NCBI GenBank assembly: GCA_015178975.1
Contig: WHVD01000153.1
Span: 1 to 64,000, forward strand
Direction of reading: 5' to 3'
Origin: Hysterangium stoloniferum
Taxonomy: Eukaryota > Basidiomycota > Agaricomycetes > Hysterangiales > Hysterangiaceae
DNA length: 64,000 nt
A program made the position numbers and the translations under genes. Within the stretch, counting starts at the first letter, position 1. Each line of letters starts with the position of its first letter. A model generated the notes under the pieces. It was not told the origin of the DNA. It saw only the letters and a program-made list of their open reading frames with translations, and searched no databases. Of the stretch, positions 21,648 through 32,631 are shown piece after piece.

Positions 21648-23139
21648 AGCAGGACCAAAAGTGCCTCAAACAATGCTTACACAGCGACACATCCTGGCAA
21701 CTTAACATTTGATCATCAATGGGATCAGATCAGAAGTCCAGTGATCATTGTGGCAGCAATCACTGAAATTGATCAGCTAAGCCTTCATATGGGGCAAATA
21801 ACAATATCCCCATGGGCACACAGTGCAAAGCATCGTGTGTCCATCAGGGCATAGGTGGCGGCATTGGCCTTACATCAGCAGCATCATTTGACCATGCCAT
21901 GCTGCATTGCATCACAATGTCACTGCATGACTGCTACAATGTGACCATCATAGGTGATGGCATCATCATTATGTCAGCACCTCTGCTTGGCTGTGCCATC
22001 ATGCAGAATGTGCAAATTGTGACTATGCTGTATATTCATGCATCACAACAGCACGACCACTTTCAATGGCAGTGGCAGCAGTGCAATTATGTAATTGTTC
22101 TCACACTGTGCCTGCACTGCTATATGCACATGTAAATATAATAAAATAAAATAAACCAAAATCAAAAAAATAAATGGCAAATATGTAATCTATATATTGC
22201 CCTGACAGTCCTATTACTCCTGTTCTAATACCTTCAAAGGTGTCTTCAGCAAGCCACAACCCCTTATCTTACAACTCTTAGTAATTCAGCCATCTAGTTA
22301 ATTGAGCTGTGTTGATCTTCATTCCTATCATACTATCTGCTCTGTTTGAAATACCAGAGCACCCTAACAGTTCATGTGAGGGTGCAACACATAAGTTGAA
22401 GCCAAGCTCCACTACATTTATAGAGTTAGACCTCCTGACTAGTACAATCTCTATCATCAGCCTCCCTGATTTACTTAATTACCATCATTAACCCCCCTAA
22501 CTTAAAACCTCCTCTCCCTATTTGCCAATCCTAAAACACCTAACCTATTATTCCTCATCCCTTGAAATGGAAAGATAGTGCTGTTGAATTTCTGGGGATT
22601 GTAAACAATGTCACACATGATGGACAGGTAACTGGCTATGGCATTACCAGTGATAGGTATATAATCTAGCCATTTGTACTGTGTTCCATATACATTTGCA
22701 ATGAGTCCCCATATACCTAACTCAAGACAAGTGTACCTTAAATCTTGAAACCTAACACAAATGTAAGATAGGGGAGCCAGCACCCTTATGTAATGTAATA
22801 TGGGCACCTACTGTATGTCATGTGATGTGCCAAATGTGCCGATAGAAAAATTTTTTTTTCACAGGAGCAAGGCTAGGAAATATGACAAAGAAATTTCTAA
22901 AATTAAAAGAGATCAGGATTGGCCTTCCTCAATGAATGTTAAGAGATCCACTTCATTCTTAATTTCTGCCTCTTCTTCCTCTTTGTCATCCAAATCTGAT
23001 TCATTTGCTTCATCATCCTCCCCCTCCCCCTTCATGTCCCTCCACCTGTTCATTCACTGTCAAACCCATATCAGGTTCAGAATCAAATCCACTATCAATA
23101 TGTATCACCATCCCCTTCTGATTGATCTTCCAGACCTTC
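21648..23139. other. CpG-poor intergenic/repeat DNA, no gene seen
   Basis: 21650-22130 is rich in TG/CA and GATC-like words. 22200-22500 contains an LTR fragment with ATAAGTTGAAGCCAAG near 22391. 22660-22753 matches 26957-27060 (ATAATATAGCCATTTGTA... ending CCTAACA), so both are ends of one repeat family. No supported gene. Confidence 0.45.
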
Positions 23140-23836
23140 TGTTATGACTGGAAATCCTGCTGGACTCTGGGCACTAACTTATATGCACACATACCCTATA
23201 CTCACCAATTATCAGTTTACCAGAATACCCACCGGACTCTGTATGTCAGACCTGTCCATGCTTGACCTTTGCTACTTCATGTATCAGTCACCAGAATACC
23301 CACTGGACTCCACTCCGTTCTGTTCCTAACACCAAGTTTGGTGTTTATTTATCTCGTTTCGTTTCATGTTTGCTAGCTTAGTTTTCATTATTACTGGATT
23401 TGGTATGTTATTCATTCCACAGTCTATATAGTCTGGCAGATGTTGTACATACAATCCAGTCAGAAAATCAGCTTAGATTTCCCCCAGTAATCTCAAGTAC
23501 ATTTTCTGCTCTAAACTCCTCTTTGAAACACACCACTTTACCTCGTCAGAGCCCACAGGCTCCAACCAATCTATCACTCAACCTCTGACTTATCTATCTT
23601 GACCCCTGACTCATCTCCACCTGACCCCTCAACTTCTGCGGGATTCCTGCAGTTGACTCCTCGACCTCTCAACCCACGAACCCCTCCTGGACTCCCCGGG
23701 ATTCCCATCTGCCCATTTAAAATTGGACAAGACGATCTTGCGAGGGCACAGCCTATAAGCTGAAGCCAAGTCCTACCAGCTTTCCCACAGGTTTCTCTGG
23801 AAACCCTCCAATAAGCTCCATGCACGACTCTTAACA
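23140..23836 (+). repeat. Solo gypsy-family LTR (697 bp) with target duplication CCTTC
   Basis: It starts TGTTATGACTGG, ends GACTCTTAACA, and is flanked by CCTTC at 23135-23139 and 23837-23841. An internal segment present in the 5806 LTR is deleted near 23310. It is CpG-depleted. Confidence 0.9.
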
Positions 23837-24416
23837 CCTTCCTGCAATCTTTTGTGTTCATGTGCAGAAGTTCATTGTGCTTATTTACAGCACAGTTGAG
23901 GTTGTTAATCCTGGCCTTATGAGCTAGAAAGTCTACCCATTGATAACCCTTCTAAGGGTATTAAATATAAACATATTAAACATTTAAATGTGAAGTGCAA
24001 GACAAAATATACTTTAATATCAATTGAGACTGGTTTTTGTTAAATTTTTGACCTGGGTTGTTGTTGTGGGATATTTCAGCACTTATTATATTTGGGCAAT
24101 TACTAGGCCATATGCCCTGCCAAATCCTCTCCCTTTGAAAATAGAAAATACCAGCATTTGCAAGAGAATACCAAAAAAAAATATAAGAAAAGATTTTTTT
24201 TTTTGAAGAATATTATTCACTAAATTATTTTTTTAGAAATGTAGTTCCTAGCAATAATACTTAATATATCCTTAAACACTTCCTAGGAGTCATATTTAAT
24301 TTATATATATTTTTGCTATTGCTGAAAGGGATAGAAGTTTGAATGGCAGTTGCTTATGTAAGAGGGTGCTGGATTTGCATTGCCCCTAACTTATAACCTA
24401 GCTTGAAAGGCATTAT
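23837..24416. other. AT-rich CpG-poor stretch, nothing recognised
   Basis: Homopolymer A/T runs are present (near 24172-24225). There is no supported gene or repeat boundary. Confidence 0.4.
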
Positions 24417-25440
24417 TGTTAGGATCCCTGTTGTTTCAGATCTCTGCAACCTGTTCTGGACTCAATACTCTTCATTGTCTCACTGTTGGAACCCCTGCTC
24501 ATGGTATCACTGTGTGCAGTGCCCCTGACACTTGTTTTGTTATAGTAGTTGACCTTTTAGCCTTCCATTCCATCTCCATCTCATTCACTCCCCCATCACC
24601 TTCTCCCTGTACACATCTCACTTTCCACATCAGATCTTTTTAGTATTGTTTAGTATTTTACATTAAGTCACCCCACCTTGCCATCAATTTCTTCTGATCT
24701 GTTTCACCTTTCACTTCCTTGATCGGCCCTCTAGTCATCTGTCTTGTTGTAGTATAAAATCTTCTTCATGTACACTACAATTCTTCAGTTCAAAAATCAA
24801 CTTAGATTACCCTTTACTAGTTCTCAGTCTCTGTCCTCCTTTCTCAACACTCTTGAAGATGTTCTTGGCAAGCCAGTACTTGAGGGATGAGGGATCTTAA
24901 TACTAGTCTGGAAGATGGTTTGGAACCTGATATGATGTCTGGGAAATACATACTCTGTGGAGTCTCTGGGAACAGATCTTCACAATGTATACCTATTGCT
25001 GTTTACCTGTCCATCATGTGTGACATTGTTTGCAATCCCCAGAAACTCAACACCTCCTCAAACAATGGAGCACATACAGAAATGTGGTTTCAGCCCCACT
25101 CAGTGTTGCTTGATAATTGTTAAGATCTAAGCAAGAAGGGGAAGGAAGGCTCTAAGTCAGGGGGCCAATGATATGAAATAAGCTAATTGGGGGGCCAACA
25201 ATAGAGATTGTACTAGTCGGGAGGTCCAACTCTATAAACATAGTGGAGCTTGGCTTCAACTTATGTGTTACACCCCCACATGAACTGTTGGGTGCTTTGG
25301 TATTTCAAACAGAGCAGATAGTACAATAAATATGAAAATTAACACTTAGCTCAATCAGCTGGGGGACTGAAATACTAAGAGTTGTAAGGTAAGAGTTTGC
25401 CTTCAACTCAAAGCCCATTCTGGTATTCTGCCCTCAACTA
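24417..25440. repeat. LTR-family fragments: 24417-24849 (+) and 25121-25440 (-)
   Basis: The plus-strand piece starts TGTTAGGATCCC and ends TCTCAACA. It is followed by internal-looking sequence. The inverted piece starts GTTAAGATCTAAGC and carries the ATAAGTTGAAGCCAAG motif near 25248-25263. It is the same family as 16900-18611. Confidence 0.6.
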
Positions 25441-25450
25441 GATACCTCCT

Positions 25451-27060
25451 GTTATGACCCAGAACCCATCAGACTCTGCCCTTTCCCAGCTAGCATCTCC
25501 AAGTGTCATTGGTCATTTCCTGATCTGGACTCCCAGCATTTGTTCTATATACATCTTTAATCCATGGCCCAACCTTCACTCAATCATCCCTGTCAACCCT
25601 TGTCACTTCTCTATGCCAATGTTCCAACCTGACCAGAACCTGTGGCTCTCTCAGAAATATGCACACTTAATCATTATAGTGTTAGGATCCATTTCTGGAT
25701 AGTATCAGATATCCATGGATATTCTGACTCCCTTTGTTCCACATTCAGTAACTGACTGGTTGACAGATGTTCATTTGTTTGTTTATTGTTCTTGCCCTTA
25801 TTTCCTGATCTGTCCCCATCCTTGTTTCCTCATTTATCTGACTCATTATTATATGCTTAGTTTGGAAACAGTTCCAAATAGGTTTTATTATACTCCCAGA
25901 CTTGTAGCACAATTATTGGAACATCTATATAGTCTTCCATAGTCATGTACTTACCCCTCAGTTTTAATCTTGACTTAGTCTCAAATTAGTTTGTATCTCA
26001 ACTTAGTCTTGACTTAGTTTCTTATCCCTTCCGTCTTTCTGTACACTCAATATCTGGAACTCTCCGGACTCTGGACATCTGGAACTCCCCAGAACTCTGA
26101 GTATCTGTAAACACTCTGGCATATATCTGCCCTCTGAAATATGGACACTCGAGTGAGTGCACAAAGGCACAGCACATAAGCTGAAGCCAAGTCTATCTGT
26201 ACTCTGGTAATATTCTGATACTCCCCAGACTAATCCCCAGAAACTCCCAGACTAATCCCCAGAAACTCCCAGACTAATCCCCAGAAACTCCCAGACTAAT
26301 CCCCAGAAACTCCCAGACTAATCCCCAGAAACTCCCAGACTAATCCCCAGAAACTCCCAGACTAATCCCCAGAAACTCCCAGACTAATCCCCAGAAACTC
26401 CCAGACTAATCCCCAGAAACTCCCAGACTAATCCCCAGAAACTCCCAGACTAATCCCCAGAAACTCCCAGACTAATCCCCAGAAACTCCCAGACTAATCC
26501 CCAGAAACTCCCAGACTAATCCCCAGAAACTCCCAGACTAATCCCCAGAAACTCCCAGACTAATCCCCAGAAACTCCCAGACTAATCCCCAGAAACTCCC
26601 AGACTAATCCCCAGAAACTCCCAGACTAATCCCCAGAAACTCCCAGACTAATCCCCAGAAACTCCCAGACTAATCCCCAGAAACTCCCAGACTAATCCCC
26701 AGAAACTCCCAGACTAATCCCCAGAAACTCCCAGACTAATCCCCAGAAACTCCCAGACTAATCCCCAGAAACTCCCAGACTAATCCCCAGAAACTCCCAG
26801 ACTAATCCCCAGAAACTCCCAGACTAATCCCCAGAAACTCCCAGACTAATCCCCAGAAACTCCCAGACTAATCCTCTGGAACTCTGTGGACACATTCCAG
26901 GAAGTGTCTGGAATATCCACTGGAAATTCCACCCAGAGATCTGGAACTTAACATACATATAATATAGCCATTTGTATTGTGTTCCATATATGTACATTTT
27001 CAACAAGTCCCCCATGTACCTAACTCAAGACAAGCATACCCTGAATCTCAAAACCTAACA
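25451..27060 (+). repeat. LTR-like repeats enclosing a 22-bp minisatellite
   Basis: A TGTTATGACCC start at 25451 and a second TGTTAGGATCC start at 25679 run to CCTAACA at 27060. The terminal 100 bases match 22660-22753. The shared ATAAGCTGAAGCCAAG motif is at about 26175. No target duplication could be found, so boundaries are tentative. Confidence 0.5.
26226..26873. repeat. 22-bp minisatellite, about 29 perfect copies
   Basis: The unit ACTAATCCCCAGAAACTCCCAG is repeated without visible variation, implying very recent expansion or homogenisation. It is not a CRISPR array: there are no spacers. Confidence 0.97.
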
Positions 27061-28629
27061 AGTGTGCCACATGCCACTCTCATAGTTTCTTGTCCCATTT
27101 AATGTTGTTTCAGTTCACAGTGGATCATCAACATAGGCATGTGGATATCTCTTGTTCAATCAATAGATGTGCAAATTGAATTACCCTTCTCATTCCTAAT
27201 CTGTTTATGATGTGTACTCTGTAGCTTCCGCCAGCCTAGAGTTCATGAACCTCTAAACACTAGTAATTAAAGTGACAAGGCAACAGTTTTGGCTTGATTG
27301 ATATCAGAATGAGATAATGTATCACTAAATAGAAGAGGCACCAATTCCGATCCTAATCCCATTCATCGACATCTGGCTGACCACGCATTACCTACCCCAT
27401 GTATTGGCACGCATTAATGCAAGAGATGACGAGGGAACTGTGTGCTCAATCTGTTTATATATAAGTTTTGGATTAATCGCTGTCGCCTTCCGAGTCATAT
27501 GTGACATGGTTTGCTGGAGAATCGTCCCATATGTACAAGTCACGGAGTCGAATTTATGTTGGTCCAAGATGGCAACCCGTTCTAGACCAATTAGTCGCCC
27601 TGGCTCTGGCTCTGGCTCTGGCACTTCTCAACGGCTAACAGTGACACCGGATGTGCGATCATAATACCGAGCTGCCATCTCGACACCAAACTGCATATTT
27701 ATATAAGATATCCCGGATCGCTAGAAATGCGTCGAGCCTCCACTCTTTTTCGCTAAATAACTATGTCATACAATAACACTATATCTTCCTTGGTTCAAGC
27801 AGAAAGTAACTCGTTAGTAACGCTGAAAGAATGGCTTTGTCGAAACTCATCACAGCTACTAGGCAGCTTTTTCTGTACTGGAAGATTGCTGGCTGTGGTA
27901 TACACGTTACTTCAATTCAAAAAAATATATGTTGACCTTCTAAATAGTAATCGCGCTATACGACACACTCTTGACATTTCCTCAGGAAGTACGGTTTATT
28001 TGGACGGGTACATTTCGAGGCATGGCCCTTCTTTATGTGACGACTCGGTTATCTATATTTATCGGTCAAAGTCTCTCTCCAATCTTCCAATTGATACAAG
28101 TCTCGAAAAAGGTGTCCATTTACCATATGTGCTGATATTTATCCGCATATTTACACATTTTTTTCAACAATCTTTTTCAGTAGGTTAACCCTTCTTCCAG
28201 CAATAGGATGATTAATCTATATGACCGGCTTCTCCTAGCGATTGTGTTGCAATTCACAAAGTCGTCCACTCTGTAAATTTGGTCACCGATGTTGCAAGTA
28301 GAGGTATGCCACAAGCTATGAAGGCAACATGATTGTGAATGGGAATAGGAATTGTATTGGCACGTGTATATGCCATTATGCATTCACGGCGGTACCTGTT
28401 CTCAAATTTGGGAATGTTACTCCTTTCGTATTGTATATTGGACATGGTAAGGGGCTGAATTATACCACTGGTTTAAGCTAATGGCTCATAGATAAGCATG
28501 GTTTCCGGAACGTGTGACTCAATGGTGATCACCCGAGAACAAAGTACGTCCATGGTGTCCCTTCACAGCTCCTTGCTCTTAACTCCTAATGGTTTGAAGC
28601 AAGTGGTATATTGTCGCAGCAGCCTGGCT
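27061..28629. other. CpG-normal island; uncharacterised ORF at 27763-28188 (+)
   Basis: CG sites return here, marking unmethylated or non-repeat DNA. The 141-codon frame at 27763-28188 has hydrophobic stretches (residues about 30-55 and 118-140) but matches nothing I know. It may be an exon of the DUF6533-like gene that follows. A GSGSGSG-coding simple repeat lies at 27600-27630 in another short frame. Confidence 0.3.
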
Positions 28630-29523
28630 ATTTGTATTATCTAACCGCCTCGCAAACCAGTGGACAATGTTAGAAATGGATTTGCAATCCTCTATGATGC
28701 AGCGATATTCGGAGTAATTGTGTATCACACATGGGGCATCGGGAGATTGAGACGATCGCTCTCTGCAACGACTGGTTGTACTTCTCTTGCACGGCTAATT
28801 CTCCGCCAAGGTAAGAATACCACCCACACCTGGCTCTATATTTACCGCCGCGCGCCGGGTGTACTAGGTGTATTTTGCTTTTTGTGCGAATGTTTCATTC
28901 ACCAAATATTCCGTTGAGACTTAAATTAATACAGAGTACATCTCTGTTGGGGACTTCAAATAGTAACAACTGAAAAGGTGAGTTTGCGACTCCGATCACC
29001 AATTTCCTCTCTGATGCTCAGCCTCATAATAAAAGTTCATTGTAAGCTCTGAATTCTTTTCAAGCCATATGATGCTGAATTTGGTAGGGCGATTTTGGGA
29101 ATCTAACAGTGCCGGTTGGACGATCGTACGTACATTTTCATGTCCTTGTCATACCTCCCATGTTCATCTTCCGGTGTGAAGCGTGTCCACTCTACTCATT
29201 CTACGGTTATTCCTTGATCTTCGTGAGCGGCTTGCTCACCCAAACGGCATCTTTCAAACAAGGGAGCCTGAGCTTCTTTCCTCATTTAAAGCGGCTATTT
29301 GGAACATTTCAAATGCAGTAATCGAAGATCTTGGAGATCCAGAAAATGATGACCTTTTCGCCAGCCAGACTACAAGTGATGAGAGTGCCTCCAGGCAAGC
29401 ACTTCCTGCGACAACCGAGGCCGACAACAACGATTCACCTTCTACCGTCAATCCTGTGGAGTTTCTGTCGGTAACAGGGGACTTAGATGAGAGGGAAGGG
29501 ATACAAGGAACTATCACTGTTTG
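28630..29523 (+). pseudogene. DUF6533-like membrane protein, C-terminal exons (partial or decayed)
   Basis: DUF6533 proteins are basidiomycete multi-pass membrane proteins of unknown function. The exon ending at about 28810 reads ILYDAAIFGVIVYHTWGIGR and then LARLILRQG, directly before a GTAAGA donor. This is the sixth-helix segment and the LLLRDG-type turn of the family. A later segment, from about 29183, reads LRLFLDLRERL, the usual S-R-L-M-L-N-L region, followed by a polar tail ending TGA at 29522-29524. The family's N-terminal membrane part cannot be found in frame, so the gene is incomplete or its exons are too diverged for me to join. Confidence 0.4.
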
Positions 29524-29524
29524 A

Positions 29525-30012
29525 TGTCACGCAGCTTCATGCTGTAGATATTGATGAAATTATTTGTTTAGAATTTGCTTTAGTTCCATACCTTGTGGTG
29601 TCGTCGCTGAGCCATGAGCCATATACTCAATAGTATTTTAGTTTACTCACCTAGTGGGATTTCTTAAGATTCTCAGGGAGCATACTATATTGTCCATCTT
29701 GAGATTGTCATGTCTGATTCCTGAAATAAATGTGGGGTGGATGGCATGTTTACTACCCTATAATTTTGAGATTGAAAAACCAGCAATACTTGTGGGCCCG
29801 CTAGGCCCTAAAGGTAGAGATCTTTTAACCCAAACTTGACCCGCTTATGAGTGACTTTGGGGTTGTAGGCCATGGCTCTCAGATCTGTGAGATTTGAAGC
29901 ACTAAATAATACTCAGTATTTGCACGCTGTATGCCAAATAGCTAGTGTTGATTACCTAAATAATACTAGGTAATGATAATAAGTGACTGAATCCAGAAAC
30001 AATGATAGGTTG
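29525..30012. other. Intergenic, no gene seen
   Basis: CG content falls from left to right into repeat DNA. No supported feature. Confidence 0.4.
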
Positions 30013-30612
30013 TCCATAGTTACTATAATATCAGATGTTTACTGGTAAAATTTATATTTCTAAAACTCCATCTTTAAATAGTGATATATCTTCTGAGACT
30101 ATTATATTGTTAACCACCAACCATGAGAAACAATTCTCCATATTATATCCTAAACAATTCAGAGTCAATTAATAGAACCTATTGTATATGGTTTTCCAAG
30201 TTATGTAAATACTTGCTAATACTTTTGTTGGTAATTTGTTTTTTAAAAGCTAAACTGGAGTTATTTCCCAGTAAAATATATGAGATGTCATTAGAGATTT
30301 TTCATCCTATGACTTTCTTCATTAAGTGAAACCACCTATGTATTCTTGGTATGTTGAATCAAGTAGAAATCTGTTCAGATTGACAGACCCATTCCAATGT
30401 AATACATATGTATTCAGAGATGTCAATGACATATATATACATGAAATGGACCATTTAAAAGGATATGCTTTTTAAAAGTCTTAATGTTTTAATCTACTAA
30501 ACTCTTTCATAATCTACTCAGCTCCTGAAAGATGCTTTGTTTCATAATATACCAACAAGTTTTAAACATTCCTAAAGTTTTAAAAACCAAATTATGTTTG
30601 AATCACATCCCC
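30013..30612 (+). repeat. Second copy of the sequence inserted in gypsy copy 2 gag
   Basis: It aligns along its length with 8217-8780 (for example TTAAATAGTGATATATC, ATTATATTGTTAACCACC, and TTTAAAAACCAAATTATG at the right end). The GGAGGGT inverted ends are not present, so this copy is truncated or end-eroded. Confidence 0.8.
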
Positions 30613-30879
30613 CATGGGCATCCAGTCCCACCTCCATGTCCTCTCTGGCCCCCTCTATGAGGAGCACTGATACACCCTCCGCTCTGCCTCCCAAGACCTG
30701 TCATTTGCCATCATCTGGCACCCACAAAGGCCTTGAAGCACTGGCTGAATTTATTGCCGCCTCCAACACCTTCCGTAAGATATAAGCACCGCCTCACCCC
30801 CCTCGCAACTCCGTCAGTTCTCCCCACCCCAGGCCCTTTCTCTATCCTCCCTCCCCCTCCCTTCTTTTGACCCTCCTGC
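30613..30879 (+). mobile_element. Probable LINE-like 3' end, left of the copia insertion
   Basis: The C-rich segment encodes a stretch resembling the C-terminus of fungal non-LTR polyproteins (GLEALAEFIAASNTFRKI then stop). It resumes after the copia element at 37330-37475, which ends in an AATAAAATAAAATGAAATG tail typical of LINE 3' ends. The family assignment is tentative. Confidence 0.4.
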
Positions 30880-31145
30880 TGTTGGGATAACACCATAAAA
30901 ACCTTATCATCACATGTAAGGCACATACATGGTCATCGTTCCCCGTGTGGTATTTAAACTGCGTAGTTACAACATTTACACCTCAGTCCATTATACACTA
31001 ATACGAGACTGAGGTGAGTGTTGCTCTGCATAGTATCTCTTTTACTTTTATATTAATTGTATGTATCAGATACATATAGGTATATATAATCAGTCCATTA
31101 TACACTAATACGAGACTGAGAAACATATAGAGTTACCTTTCAACA
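30880..31145 (+). repeat. Copia 5' LTR (266 bp)
   Basis: It runs from TGTTGGGATAACACC to CTTTCAACA. Compared with the 159-bp 3' LTR it has 107 extra bases (31014-31120). These begin GTGAGTG and end with a second copy of the preceding 30 bases (30984-31013 repeated at 31091-31120). A TATTTAA box is at about 30952. Confidence 0.93.
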
Positions 31146-31159
31146 GGTTATGGGCCCTG
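31146..31159 (+). promoter_or_regulatory. Copia primer binding site, internal initiator-Met tRNA type
   Basis: GGTTATGGGCCCTG follows the LTR directly. It closely resembles the primer site of Drosophila copia, which pairs with the anticodon-stem part of a cleaved initiator Met tRNA rather than with a tRNA 3' end. This comparison is from memory of that element. Confidence 0.65.
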
Positions 31160-32631
31160 ACTCGTCTATATAGACTACTTATACACTTGTGACAAGTTAG
31201 ACCGTTGTAAGTTCGTTACTAGGAAAAGACCTAATAACCTGCGTGCAACGGTCAAGTCTTTATGATGGTCACTAACACAGTCGTTCTTGAAACCAGTCTA
31301 TAACCAAACACACTCGGAGCGAGAGGCTAGAGATCGGACCTTGGATGACGTAAACGAAGATGATATCAAAAGGCTGACATAAGCCTAATGTCGAGGAGTG
31401 TAGAACTTCAACAATAAGAGACACCACAGTATCCCTTACTGGCCGTAGGAGTGAGACTGAGAGTAAGACTCAAGAGATTGTCCTTAAGAATGAGCTTTGA
31501 AATGAGATACAACGAAATTGCTTGTTCAATAGTGGGCAAAAGAGAGGCCCTTATATACATGAGGAAGCACAGGTCAAAACAAACATCTACAAACAACGAT
31601 ACAATAACGATGCAATATGGTGTGAGTCATCTCTGAGTCATCACAATAGGAGCGTTAGTAAAGCTGTGAACAATAATAGGGGGAGGCTGCGCTGAACAAT
31701 AGGAGAATGACAAACAAAAGATAGATCAGACATGTGATACGGATAAATGGGGAAACACAATAGAACAATAGGGGAAGTGAGTCAGACAATAGGGATGATG
31801 GAGTAATAGAAGTGATGGCTGATGAAACATCGATGATATGAGTCAGAAACACAAGAATCCCATGATAATGCGTCACCCTCAAATGCTATGCTTGATTTCG
31901 AAATCTTGACAATATTACCAATCGATGAACCGAGATTGGACGTATTGTGTTCCTAGTTTTGCAGTATAAGGAGGGGACACAATCAATCACCATTTTAGAA
32001 CCAGGTGGTGAGTAGGCTCCACAACCACGCAAGGAACACGAATCAATGATGACCTCGACGAGGCTCTACTTGACTTCCCTCTGGAACCGGGGTCATGAAT
32101 AACTTGGGTCCTCTGTGATCTCCTATTGGAGTGAACGTTGCCATGTAACAGATTCCTGATGACGGTGGGGAACAGTCCTGCTGGAACACTCGATCGAATC
32201 AATAGTGGAGGATTTCGGAGGAGCCATCATAGTGTTCTATACGAATGAAGACAGGATCGTCTGGAGCATATGGGAGTCGAATACCTTGTTGACGGAGGAA
32301 ACGATGGTATTTCTTGGAGGAGCATGAGTGAGCTGGTAGGGGCTTGGAAATGATGTCTGAGGATGAGGAGAAGCGAGATGTTATCGGCTGGAGTTCTATT
32401 TGGGAGTGAAGAGTCAGTTTTGAGTAGGAACTGAGGGTTACTTTGGAGGACGATGCAGTGTTGAACATGATGGAGTTTTGGTCATCTGTTTGATGAAACT
32501 GATTTGGCTGTGTAGAAGTCGTCTTGAGTGCCAAAGTATATATAAAAATTTGTGCTTGTGATGTGACTTGAAACTATTGCCATATTAGTCTCTTTCTGAT
32601 TGAACTCTCTACACCGTAACTCTTTTTTATA
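31160..32631. other. Copia long leader (about 1.5 kb) with antisense ORF 32534-32199
   Basis: There are no sense-strand gag sequences here. A 111-codon minus-strand frame reaches from 32534 to 32199 and continues in a shifted frame to 31987. Its product is not recognised. A TATATATAAAA box lies at 32537-32547, about 90 bases before the gag ATG and followed by pyrimidine-rich DNA, and could be an internal promoter. Confidence 0.45.

Noticed and set aside
20475-21652. Target duplication for the 20480-21647 LTR
   Set aside because: AGTGG and AGCAG differ at two of five positions, so it is not a convincing duplication.
26226-26873. CRISPR-like array
   Set aside because: Units are contiguous 22-bp tandem copies without spacers, and the genome is eukaryotic.
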